Positions 26,076 through 33,703 of a stretch of 39,987 nucleotides of DNA are shown piece by piece; the first letter of the stretch is position 1, and the number at the start of each line of letters is the position of its first letter. This DNA comes from Myxococcales bacterium (GTDB taxonomy: Bacteria > Myxococcota_A > Bradymonadia > Bradymonadales > GCA-2716585). Location: the NCBI GenBank assembly GCA_002716585.1, contig PBBL01000056.1:1-39987 (forward strand), read 5' to 3'. The notes under the pieces are model-generated. The model was not told the origin of the DNA, did not search any database, and saw only the letters and a program-made list of their open reading frames with translations. The position numbers and the translations under genes are program-made.

Positions 26076-26163
26076 CCGCTCATGACAAGACCCGAGCCCG
26101 ATGAAGAGGGCGTGGTGTGGACCTGCCACGTACCTTGCGAGACGCCCCAGGCCGCCAGGGCGA
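26076..26163 (+). repeat. 88-bp direct repeat, copy 1
   Basis: Identical to 27102-27189 except for one synonymous base (C at 26093, T at 27119). It covers 6 bp before the ATG and codons 1-27 of the membrane protein gene. The match ends abruptly on both sides. Confidence 0.95.
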
Positions 26164-27065
26164 GGCAGACTACGTCACCGACCTTCTTCATTATCCTGGC
26201 GGTGTTGACGCCTCTGCCGCTGGTGTTGGCTGAGTTGCTCTCACCTGAACATCTCTTCGGCCTCATTGAGTACTCCAGACTGCACACTGAGCCATTTCAT
26301 GAGATGCTCGACCTCATCTCCAAAACCGGCTCAATCGCACTTCTCACGTCACTAATTTTAATAACCATTCACCACTTCTTCTACTTCAAGACGGACCTCA
26401 CGGGCACTTCCCCAACGGGATGGATTGAGCTGACCTGCCACCTGACGTCCAACCACTTCACCGCCATCAACACCGCTCACGAGGTACGGCTTGAAAGTTC
26501 ATGGGATAAAGCCTGGCACTATCAGAAGACCAACTTCCAGTTCTTCGATCGAGGCGCTGAGCAAAATGCATTCCTCCTCTGCACCACCCTCACTCCCCCC
26601 GAACCTTCCAGTGAAGCTCCCCGGGATGTTGTGGCGTGCCCGGTTGATCAGGCCAACGAAGAGCGTGTCATCGCCTACCTGAACAGCGTTGGAGTAGACC
26701 GAAACGCTGCCTTTGAAAAAGAGCACCCTGATTGGCGGGTTCAAGCAACCGTGTGGCGCTCACCATTCAACTTCACCCCAGACACATACAAATCTATAGA
26801 AAAAACCCACTCAGCAACAACAATACTTACTTGTGTCACAGTTGGATTTATCGGCTACGCATCAACACCAGGTATTTTTATCGCCGTCTCGGCGATCGGG
26901 GGTGTGCTTGTGCACTACTGTAGAGCATTATTTGCGGCAACGCTTGTCGCACCAGGCACACCCAAAGACTACAGAAAGCTACACCAACACCTGACTTCAG
27001 GTTCATCACTGCTACCAGCATATATCATGGGGTTGATTATCACATATGGTTTAACATACCGATAA
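26082..27065 (+). CDS. Membrane protein, paralogue 1, YcxB-like core
   Basis: 327 residues from ATG 26082, preceded by AGGGAG; the longer frame to 25989 is not supported. A 27-residue N-terminal segment (MTRPEPDEEGVVWTCHVPC..) leads to two membrane helices (FFIILAVLTPLPLVLAELL; SIALLTSLILITIHHFFYF). A cytoplasmic domain follows (PTGWIELTCHLTSNHFTA.. SSWDKAWHYQKT.. FQFF) with the helix-strand pattern of YcxB-like domains, then two or three C-terminal helices. The last third is strikingly AT-rich compared with its surroundings, suggesting foreign origin. Function unknown. The N-terminus is shared at DNA level with the next gene. Confidence 0.7.
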   Translation: MTRPEPDEEGVVWTCHVPCETPQAARARQTTSPTFFIILAVLTPLPLVLAELLSPEHLFGLIEYSRLHTEPFHEMLDLISKTGSIALLTSLILITIHHFFYFKTDLTGTSPTGWIELTCHLTSNHFTAINTAHEVRLESSWDKAWHYQKTNFQFFDRGAEQNAFLLCTTLTPPEPSSEAPRDVVACPVDQANEERVIAYLNSVGVDRNAAFEKEHPDWRVQATVWRSPFNFTPDTYKSIEKTHSATTILTCVTVGFIGYASTPGIFIAVSAIGGVLVHYCRALFAATLVAPGTPKDYRKLHQHLTSGSSLLPAYIMGLIITYGLTYR

Positions 27066-27101
27066 AGCCGACTTCACCACATCTATCACACACCAAAAGA
27101 A

Positions 27102-27189
27102 CCGCTCATGACAAGACCTGAGCCCGATGAAGAGGGCGTGGTGTGGACCTGCCACGTACCTTGCGAGACGCCCCAGGCCGCCAGGGCGA
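27102..27189 (+). repeat. 88-bp direct repeat, copy 2
   Basis: Second copy of the 5' segment found at 26076-26163, with 87 of 88 bases identical, starting just before the ATG at 27108. Immediately upstream the two copies differ: copy 1 has a good ribosome-binding site and copy 2 has AAAAGAA instead. Confidence 0.95.
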
Positions 27190-28424
27190 AGTTCACGTGG
27201 CTGCTGTTCGCTTTCGCCACAGCGCTCGCTTTGATGCTGCTGCCCCTCGCCCTCGACGCGTGGGTTCCACCGGAGCGTGTATTCACTGCAATCCAATTTG
27301 CCTTGCCTGAATCGAATGCAGCTTCAATCCATGCATTCTTTTTGAAGCCGTTAATCGCGATCTTATTTTTACCCACGATGTTCATTGGTTTATTCGCAAT
27401 CCAGGTAAAGCTCGACGCTCGCCGCACCTCCCCGACGGGGTGGCTTGAGCTGACCTGTCACCTGACGCCCACCCACCTGACCGCGACCCGGGTGAATCAG
27501 AACGTGCTGTTCGAGCACTCCTGGGACAACATCGGGCACTACCAGAAGGTCAACGCGTGCTTCTACAACAAGAACGCTCGCACCCCTGCCCTCCTCCTCT
27601 GCGTCACGTGCTCCAACCGTCGCTCAACTGTCCGGTGTCCGGTCCCCAAAGAAGACGAGGCGCGGGTCATGGCGTACCTGGACGGCATCGGGGCGTACCG
27701 AAACCTCGAATGGGAGGCGTGCTCCAACGTGGTTCTTCAAAGAGAGGCGTGGCTTGGCAAATCGTCGCCTGCCAGATATTGGCGCAAGCTCAAATACGTG
27801 CTGCCTACGCCTGTTGTCCTTGGGTTCGTCTTGATCGGCCTGCATAGGGCATTCAATGCACCGAACGCCCAGCCAGGCGATGCGCTCATGCTGCTGCCGC
27901 TGCTGCTGATACCAGGAGGCGTGTGTTTCGCGCTCTTGAAGACCTACGCACCCAGGACGACCGCAACCGCGCCGCCTCAACCGGGCTCAGCTCAGCACGT
28001 GGTTCACCGGCTGGGCGGGCTCGGGCAGGTCGTCGTCGCCGAGGCGAGTGCGGCACTCGATCTCCAGCATGGTGGTGAAGGCGCCCAGGGAGAGGTCGTT
28101 GTCGTCGTACCCGAAGGGCTCCTCGATCTCGTCGCCGATGGCGTCGAGGGCGAAGAAGCTGTACGAGATGAACAGGACGACGATGGGGGTGAGCAGCCCG
28201 ACCGTGTCGTAGATGCCGAGCGGCAGGGCGAAGCAGTAGATCCCGACGATGCGGTGCATGAGGATGGTGTAGGCGAACGGGATCGGGGTCTTCTTGATCC
28301 GCTCGCAGCCGCCCTGGATGTCCGTGATGGTGGTCAACGACTGCTCCAGCATGCTGAGGTGGTAGACGTTGACCCAGCCGTCGAGCCAGGCGTCGTGGAG
28401 GCGCTCGCCCATCGCGTGCAGTAG
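27108..28424 (+). CDS. Membrane protein, paralogue 2, with 3' run into the bestrophin gene
   Basis: Homologous to the preceding gene along its length: the same 27-residue start, two helices, the PTGWLELTCHLTPTHLTA / HSWDNIGHYQKV core and C-terminal helices (LPTPVVLGFVLIGL; ALMLLPLLLIPGGVCFALL). Homologous sequence ends near 27960. The frame has no stop there and continues 438 bases antisense to the bestrophin gene, to 28424. The extra ~146 residues are Val/Glu/Asp/Gly-rich and look like antisense translation, so the natural stop may have been lost or lies elsewhere. The real product is probably about 290 residues. Function unknown. Confidence 0.6.
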   Translation: MTRPEPDEEGVVWTCHVPCETPQAARAKFTWLLFAFATALALMLLPLALDAWVPPERVFTAIQFALPESNAASIHAFFLKPLIAILFLPTMFIGLFAIQVKLDARRTSPTGWLELTCHLTPTHLTATRVNQNVLFEHSWDNIGHYQKVNACFYNKNARTPALLLCVTCSNRRSTVRCPVPKEDEARVMAYLDGIGAYRNLEWEACSNVVLQREAWLGKSSPARYWRKLKYVLPTPVVLGFVLIGLHRAFNAPNAQPGDALMLLPLLLIPGGVCFALLKTYAPRTTATAPPQPGSAQHVVHRLGGLGQVVVAEASAALDLQHGGEGAQGEVVVVVPEGLLDLVADGVEGEEAVRDEQDDDGGEQPDRVVDAERQGEAVDPDDAVHEDGVGERDRGLLDPLAAALDVRDGGQRLLQHAEVVDVDPAVEPGVVEALAHRVQ

Positions 28425-28988
28425 CCAGATCGGGCCATTGGGCTCGTCGCGGAGCTGGGCGTGGGTGGCCTCGGGCAGGAAGGGGGCGCTGTCGGGGAAG
28501 TCCTTCTCGTCGCGCAGGTGGTGGCGGAAGGCGTGGACGTAGGCGACGAGGTGGTAGACCAGCTCGCGGCGGATCCGCGCCTTGGTCTCCAGCGCCTCAT
28601 CGGGGTCGTCGATCGCCTGCGCGGGGTCGATCAAGGAGAAGATCTGGCGGGTGAGGGTGCGGGTGATGTTGATCATCCGACCCCAGAGCTTGCGCCCCTC
28701 CCAGAAGCGGTCGTAGCTGGAGTTGTTGCGGAAGCCGAGGAAGATCGACAGGGCGAGCCCGATGAGCTGGAACGGCAGCGGCGTCAGGGTGAGCTTGAGG
28801 TCCTGGTTGAGCCACTGCTGAAGCTCCTCGATCTCGTCGAACAGGTGGTAATGGAAGATCGCGGTGACGAGGCAGGCGAACAGCGTCGCCATCAGCACGC
28901 GCAGCCAGATCCTCGACAGGACGCCGCCGCGGCGCATCAGGAAGATCCGGATCCACGAGATCCGCTCGCTGCGGTCGAAGATGATCAT
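27987..28988 (-). CDS. Bestrophin-family anion channel
   Basis: 333 residues, typical for bacterial bestrophins (UPF0187/YneE). Landmarks: an N-terminal helix (VLMATLFACLVTAIFHY), the pore-region FLGFRNNSSYDRFWEGRKLWG, the conserved GCERIKKTPIPFAYTILMHR, and a C-terminal acidic stretch (DEIEEPFGYDDNDLSL). Members form pentameric channels for chloride or other ions in the inner membrane. Its ATG overlaps the stop codon of the upstream hydrolase by 4 bp, so they are translationally coupled. Confidence 0.93.
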   Translation of the reverse strand: MIIFDRSERISWIRIFLMRRGGVLSRIWLRVLMATLFACLVTAIFHYHLFDEIEELQQWLNQDLKLTLTPLPFQLIGLALSIFLGFRNNSSYDRFWEGRKLWGRMINITRTLTRQIFSLIDPAQAIDDPDEALETKARIRRELVYHLVAYVHAFRHHLRDEKDFPDSAPFLPEATHAQLRDEPNGPIWLLHAMGERLHDAWLDGWVNVYHLSMLEQSLTTITDIQGGCERIKKTPIPFAYTILMHRIVGIYCFALPLGIYDTVGLLTPIVVLFISYSFFALDAIGDEIEEPFGYDDNDLSLGAFTTMLEIECRTRLGDDDLPEPAQPVNHVLS

Positions 28989-29788
28989 GACGGGTCGGGC
29001 TCCTCAAGAAAGTCGGTCACGGCGGCGCGCCACACCTCGGGTTGCTCGATGGGGATGGTGTGCCCGCACCCTTCGACGAGCTGAAAGCGCCCGCGGGCGA
29101 TCGCCTCGGCCAGCGCCCGCGCCGAGTCGGCGTCCACGAGCGGGTCGTGCGGCGAGGCGAGGACGAGCGAGGGGGCCTGAACGCGGGCGGCGTCGTGGGC
29201 GGCGTCGGGGAAGTCGGGCATGATGTCCATGAGCGCCGTCAGCCCCTCGACCGAGTTGCGCTGCTTGGAGGCCTTGATCATGGACGGGATCATGCGCTCG
29301 TACTGCTCGATGAAGTCGGCGCCGAGGATGTAGGGCAGCGCGCACCAGGCCATCGCCTCCAGGCCACCGGTGCGGAGCACCTCGCGCCACGAGCGGAAGA
29401 TCATGCGGCGAGCGAAGCGCGGCTTGAGCCCGGCGCTGGTCAGGATGAGGCGCGCGACGCGCGACGGGTGGTGGGCGGCGAACATGAGCGCGATCCGGGC
29501 GCCGTAGCTGAAGCCGCAGACGTTCACCCGCTCCAGCCCGAGGTGTTCGAGCAGGGCGACGATGTCCTTCAAGAGCACCGCGGCGCTCAGCGGGGCGGCG
29601 CCGACCGGGGTCTTCCCCTGCCCGCGGGAGTCGAAGACGATCACCTGGAAGCGCTTGGCGAGCTGGCGCGACTGCGAGATCCAGTTGGCCGTGGACTGGC
29701 TCAGGCCGTTGAGCAGGAGCAACGGCTGGCCCTCACCACGGACCTCGTAGTAGAGCGCGACATCATCGGCGACGGACAACCTGGGCAT
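28985..29788 (-). CDS. Alpha/beta hydrolase coupled to bestrophin
   Basis: 267 residues. A standard alpha/beta hydrolase: LLLNGLSQS oxyanion region, VFDSRGQGKT, nucleophile motif GFSYG (Ser94), acid in LASPHDPLVD, and His in GCGHTIPIEQP. No signal peptide, so a cytoplasmic esterase or similar enzyme. It is the first gene of a two-gene unit with bestrophin (ATGA overlap at 28985-28988). Confidence 0.9.
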   Translation of the reverse strand: MPRLSVADDVALYYEVRGEGQPLLLLNGLSQSTANWISQSRQLAKRFQVIVFDSRGQGKTPVGAAPLSAAVLLKDIVALLEHLGLERVNVCGFSYGARIALMFAAHHPSRVARLILTSAGLKPRFARRMIFRSWREVLRTGGLEAMAWCALPYILGADFIEQYERMIPSMIKASKQRNSVEGLTALMDIMPDFPDAAHDAARVQAPSLVLASPHDPLVDADSARALAEAIARGRFQLVEGCGHTIPIEQPEVWRAAVTDFLEEPDPS

Positions 29789-29901
29789 GGGGCTCGCCTC
29801 TCAGGGGGGGCCATGGGGCGGCCTCCGCCCCGAACTCCCCGTGTGCTTACACGAACCCTGGCGTTGAGTTCAACTCCTGAGCGCGCCGCCCGCCGCTTCA
29901 G

Positions 29902-29917
29902 TAGCCCATATGGGCTA
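29902..29917. promoter_or_regulatory. palindrome TAGCCCATATGGGCTA
   Basis: Perfect 16-bp palindrome in the 840-bp gap between the divergent hydrolase and first signalling kinase. The identical core occurs at 33621-33636 before the second kinase. The string CCCATATGGGCTATGGCTG (29905-29923) is repeated as CCCACGTGGGCTATCGCTG (29933-29951), 28 bp further on. Confidence 0.55.
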
Positions 29918-29932
29918 TGGCTGACGCTGTGA

Positions 29933-29951
29933 CCCACGTGGGCTATCGCTG
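29933..29951. promoter_or_regulatory. second palindromic site CCCACGTGGG
   Basis: A 10-bp palindrome (29933-29942) inside a 19-bp segment that matches 29905-29923 at 16 positions. A looser relative, TCCATTCGGGCCA, occurs at 29990-30002. Together they look like spaced binding sites for one protein. Confidence 0.45.
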
Positions 29952-30116
29952 GGCCAGCGCCTCACCCAGGCGACGCGATGGCTCCGTGATCCATTCGGGC
30001 CACCCCGGGTGATCGCGTCGCCGCGCCAGGCCACCGCGCCGCCTATCTTCCCAAGCCTCGGAGCGCCTCCTCGGCGACTGCTCACCCCCTGAGAGACTCG
30101 AACACCTCACCGGGTG

Positions 30117-30276
30117 CCCCAGATCGGCCAGCCAAATACCCCAGATCGGTCAGCCAAACACCCCAGATCGGCCAGCCAAATACCCCAGATCGGCCATCCC
30201 AACACCCCAGATCGGCCCATCACATGACCCAGATGGGCCACCAACATAACCCAGGTCGGCCACTCAAATGACCCAT
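30117..30276 (+). repeat. 22-bp tandem array, seven units plus partial
   Basis: Units begin at 30117, 30139, 30161, 30183, 30205, 30227 and 30249, with a partial one at 30271, all exactly 22 bp apart. Each starts (C/A)CCCAGATCGGCCA with small changes and ends in an A-rich CCAAATA-like half. The core CCCAGATCGGCC is related to the palindrome core CCCATATGGGC nearby. Two-helical-turn spacing places every unit on one DNA face. The remaining gap, 30277-30629, is AT-rich with TGACACAATTGACAC near 30443-30457 and nothing else defined. Confidence 0.9.
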
Positions 30277-30629
30277 CAGCGGAAGAAAAACCGGCTTCAA
30301 AATCCAATTTGTATAAAAAATTCCGTCCTAGCTAGAACCCGCCACAGGCACCCAAAGTCGCCACGAACACCCTCCTGATCGACCTCTAGGCCACATCCCC
30401 CCCCTGAAGGCGAACCCAACAAACACTAAACAAAAAATCAGGTGACACAATTGACACTTAAACCGTCCGTAGCCTTCCACCATAATAACTCACGATGGCT
30501 ATCTAAGATGGCCTGAACAAGCTAAACCCAACCCCGCATACACAACCCAGGCCATGTCGTCGACGCGACATGGGTTCACAGCAAAGGATACCCGACGAGG
30601 TGTCCAACCCTGCCTCCTGAGGCAACACG

Positions 30630-32330
30630 ATGGGCCAGACACAGACACGGTTCAAGAGCCGAGAGCCAAGCCAGGCCAGACCCCTCATCGGACAGACCGT
30701 CCTGGGCGCGTTCAAGATCCTGGAGCTGCTCGGTGAGGGCGGCTTCGCCAAGGCATACCTCGCCAAGCAGCTGGGGACCGAGCGCAGGGCGGTCGTCAAG
30801 ATCGCCCACCCCCACCTGATCGCGGAGCACGGCGACATCATCCGCCAGTACTTCGCCAACGAGCTGAGGGCGTCGACGCGGGTCAAGCACCCCAACCTGG
30901 TCACCGTGTACACCGCAGGCTCAACGCGCGACGGGCTGCCCGCCATCGCCATGGAGTACGTCGACGGGCTGACGCTGGAGACGCTGCTCAAGACCCGCGC
31001 CCCGCTGCCGCCGTCGATGATGAGCGCGGTGTTTGGCCAGCTCCTCTCCGCGATCAAGGCGCTCCACCAGGTGGGCGTGATGCACTGCGATCTGTCCCCG
31101 GACAACATCGTCGTTCAGCTCAACGCCGATGGCCCGCGCGCGACCGTGCTGGACTTCGGCATCGCGCAGTTCGACGACGCCCGCTCCAGAACCGGCTGGG
31201 TCCTCGGGACGCCGGGCTACACGGCCAACGAGCAGATCAAGGGGAGCCCGCGGCTGGCGTCGGATCTGTTCAGCCTCGGCGCCATGATGTGGTGGGCGGT
31301 GACGGGGCGGGAGTTCCTTGAGGGCGCCCCCACCCTGCAACAGGCCTTCTTCATGCAACAGGAGGTGCCCGCGATCCCCAGGACCGTGCATGGCCGGGAG
31401 GTGCCGGAGTCGATCGCGCAGCTCCTGCGGAGGCTCCTTGAGCCGGACTGGAAGCGCCGCATCAGCGCCGAGGCGGTCCTCAACCTCTGGGACGACCTGA
31501 TGCGCGCCTACGCGACCTTCGCACGGCCCCGCGCGGCCCGCCCGGCGAAGCCGCGCAGGCAGGCGACCCGGTCGTCCCTGACGCACAGCGAGGTGAGGCC
31601 GCGCTCCAACGCGCCGTCGCGCGTGCTGGACCTGCTCATCGTCTGCGATGAGCCCGAGGAGTGGGACCTGCTGGAGAAGTACCTCCACGAGCGCTGCGCG
31701 GCGACCTTCTCCAGCACGCTCGCCTCGACCCTCTCGACGCTGGAGCGCCACGCCTTCGACGCCGTCGTGATCGCCTCCGGCCACCGGGGGATCGGGAGCT
31801 ACCTGATGGTCAAGCAGCTCCGCGCGCGCTGGGCGACCGTGCAGGGCAACCCGATGCTCTGCATGATCGCCGACGACAACGACGCGACGGATCGCTGGAA
31901 GCAGGCGGGCGCCGACCTGCGCCTTGAGAAGACGTGGCAGCTCCGGGCGCTGACCCAGCAGCTGTCGATCACCTTCGCGAGCATCCGCGCGTTCCAGACG
32001 CTGGACCACGCGACCTTCCGCGACGCCTTCATCCACGATCAGCACCAGCTCAGGGACGACATCAACGCCTTCATCGGCTGGACCCCGGAGGCGCTGATGA
32101 CGCTCGACGATCGGATCGCCGCCGATGAGCCGACCGAAGCGACCTGCGCGCAGCTGAGCGCGGTGTGCCGCGCCGTCGGCGCCAGCCACATGGAGCGGCT
32201 CGTCACGATGATCTGTCGCCTGAGCGCGCCCGACTTCCGCGAGCAGCGCCGCGGCCTCCTGGGCGAGCTGGAGACGCAGTACGCCGCAGCCGTTCAGGAG
32301 CTGCACCGCTTCCGCAAGGCTCACAAGTAG
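30630..32330 (+). CDS. Ser/Thr kinase fused to degenerate receiver and HPt-like domain
   Basis: 566 residues. Kinase domain (~20-290): GEGGFA loop (35-40), Lys57, catalytic loop HCDLSPDN (Asp154, Asn159; the usual Arg is Cys153), DFG (175-177), and TANEQ where APE/PEQ is normal. A basic linker (~295-330) leads to a receiver-like fold (~332-446) with acidic residues Asp340/Glu341 and Lys434, but Ala383 where the phospho-Asp belongs. The last ~100 residues are helical and align with HPt domains, with AQLSAVCRAVGA in the place of AHxLKGxxxxxGA: the phospho-His is Ala507. So it is an active-looking kinase attached to two non-phosphorylatable two-component modules, probably used for protein binding. 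No membrane segment. It is the first of four co-directional genes. Confidence 0.88.
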   Translation: MGQTQTRFKSREPSQARPLIGQTVLGAFKILELLGEGGFAKAYLAKQLGTERRAVVKIAHPHLIAEHGDIIRQYFANELRASTRVKHPNLVTVYTAGSTRDGLPAIAMEYVDGLTLETLLKTRAPLPPSMMSAVFGQLLSAIKALHQVGVMHCDLSPDNIVVQLNADGPRATVLDFGIAQFDDARSRTGWVLGTPGYTANEQIKGSPRLASDLFSLGAMMWWAVTGREFLEGAPTLQQAFFMQQEVPAIPRTVHGREVPESIAQLLRRLLEPDWKRRISAEAVLNLWDDLMRAYATFARPRAARPAKPRRQATRSSLTHSEVRPRSNAPSRVLDLLIVCDEPEEWDLLEKYLHERCAATFSSTLASTLSTLERHAFDAVVIASGHRGIGSYLMVKQLRARWATVQGNPMLCMIADDNDATDRWKQAGADLRLEKTWQLRALTQQLSITFASIRAFQTLDHATFRDAFIHDQHQLRDDINAFIGWTPEALMTLDDRIAADEPTEATCAQLSAVCRAVGASHMERLVTMICRLSAPDFREQRRGLLGELETQYAAAVQELHRFRKAHK

Positions 32331-32385
32331 AGATTCAGAAACACGCGGCGCGACATCGCCGCGACGACCACGCCAGGTGCCACCG

Positions 32386-33561
32386 ATGACCACCGCTTCA
32401 CAGACCATGCAGTTCGATTGGCGCGGCCTCTCCTGCCCGGAGCCCATCCTCAAGATCGCCCGCGTCGCCCGAGACCTCAAGGACAGCGGGGGGCTCCTCC
32501 AGATACTCGCCGACGACGAGGCTTTCCCCGCCGATCTGGAGAGCTGGTGCCGCAGCGCCGGGGCGTCGCTTCGCAAGCTGACGCGCACCTCCGACCACTT
32601 CGTCGCCCTCATCGCGCCGCCCGTGAAGATCGCCCCCAGCACCCCGCGCCCGAGCGCCCAGCCCTTCGCCTCGGCCCCGGCCGCCGCGCCCGAACTCGCC
32701 GCCACCCCCGAACTCGCCACCACGCCCGGCCCCCTCGTGGCCAGGAAGCCCGCGGCGGCCGGGGCCGATTCACCCGCGGCGGCCGCGGGCGCGACCTCAG
32801 CCAACACGATCACGCTCAACCTCAGCGGGCTCGACCCCGATGAGCGCTCCCTTCGGCTGGAGGCGTTCTCCCACTCCGGGTTCAACGGCGTCACGCTGGA
32901 GATCTCCGCCGACGCGCCGACCTTCTCCAACGAGCTGACCGCCTGGTGCCACACCCAGGGGCACAGCCTCCTGCGGCTCACGCAGGAGGCGGGCGTCACC
33001 CGCGCGTCGGTCGCCCTCAGCGCCAACGCCGCCGCGAGCAACCTCCCGGTGCCCATGGCCCAGGCCCAGGCCCACAAGCGATGCACGCTGCTCGTCCTCC
33101 ACAACGACCTGGAGGCCCTGCTCGCGGCCTTGATGGTCGCCAACGCGTCGGCCTCCATGGGGATGCGCGTGACGATCTTCTTCTCCTTCTGGGGCCTCAA
33201 CCTGCTCCGCGCCCAGCGCCGCGAGCTGCTCCCCGGCGATGAGCCGCCCTCGCTCATCCAACGGCTCATGGCCTGGATGATGCCCCGCGGGCCTCACAAC
33301 CAGAAGCTCGGCCGCATGAACATGGGCGGCGTCGGGACCGCGCTCATGGGCTCGCTCATGAAGCAGAAGTCCGTCATGGACCTCCAGCAGCTCATGGAGA
33401 GCGCCCTGGAGCAGGACGTCCGCTTCATGGTCTGCACCACCAGCATGTCCATCATGGGCATCACCCGCGGCGACCTGGCCTATCGCGATAAGCTCGAATA
33501 TGGCGGTGTCGCGGCGTTCTCACAGGAGGCTTCAACCTCCGACGTTCACCTGACATTTTGA
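32386..33561 (+). CDS. TusA-TusA-DsrE2 sulfur-carrier-like fusion protein
   Basis: 391 residues from ATG 32386 with AGGTG (32375-32379) upstream. GTG 32377 is an alternative. The N-terminal domain is TusA/SirA-like with the persulfide-carrying motif CPEP (17-20) in FDWRGLSCPEP. A second TusA-like domain (~141-210) has GLDPDE in that place and has lost the Cys. The C-terminal domain (~228-391) is of the DsrE/DsrE2 type: CTLLVLHNDLEALLAALMVANASASMGM, FFSFWGLNLLR, and the catalytic-type cysteine in VCTTSMSIMGI (Cys350). An Ala/Pro-rich linker joins the TusA parts. TusA-DsrE2 fusions take part in sulfur trafficking; being sandwiched between two Ser/Thr kinase genes is unusual. Confidence 0.85.
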   Translation: MTTASQTMQFDWRGLSCPEPILKIARVARDLKDSGGLLQILADDEAFPADLESWCRSAGASLRKLTRTSDHFVALIAPPVKIAPSTPRPSAQPFASAPAAAPELAATPELATTPGPLVARKPAAAGADSPAAAAGATSANTITLNLSGLDPDERSLRLEAFSHSGFNGVTLEISADAPTFSNELTAWCHTQGHSLLRLTQEAGVTRASVALSANAAASNLPVPMAQAQAHKRCTLLVLHNDLEALLAALMVANASASMGMRVTIFFSFWGLNLLRAQRRELLPGDEPPSLIQRLMAWMMPRGPHNQKLGRMNMGGVGTALMGSLMKQKSVMDLQQLMESALEQDVRFMVCTTSMSIMGITRGDLAYRDKLEYGGVAAFSQEASTSDVHLTF

Positions 33562-33614
33562 TCAACACAGCATAATAAACTGAATTTCAACACTCAATCC
33601 CAGAATAAAACTGG

Positions 33615-33642
33615 CCACCATAGCCCATATGGGCTATGGTGG
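33615..33642. promoter_or_regulatory. 28-bp perfect palindrome before second kinase
   Basis: Perfect two-fold symmetry about 33628/33629, with the core TAGCCCATATGGGCTA identical to that at 29902-29917. It lies in an AT-rich 140-bp gap between the DsrE2 gene and the second kinase. It could be an operator, or a hairpin in the transcript of the upstream gene. Confidence 0.65.
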
Positions 33643-33703
33643 TGACACAAGCGAGTCATGAATGAGTCTTCTAGCGCACCAACCATCATTCAGGGCAAGT
33701 CAT

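Noticed and set aside
30085..30125. tRNA-like end (GACTCGAAC) in the non-coding region
   Set aside because: The TTCGAGT loop has no complementary T-stem, and no acceptor or anticodon arm could be built around it.
30117..30276. CRISPR array
   Set aside because: The repeats are directly adjacent at 22 bp with no unique spacers, and no cas genes are in the window.
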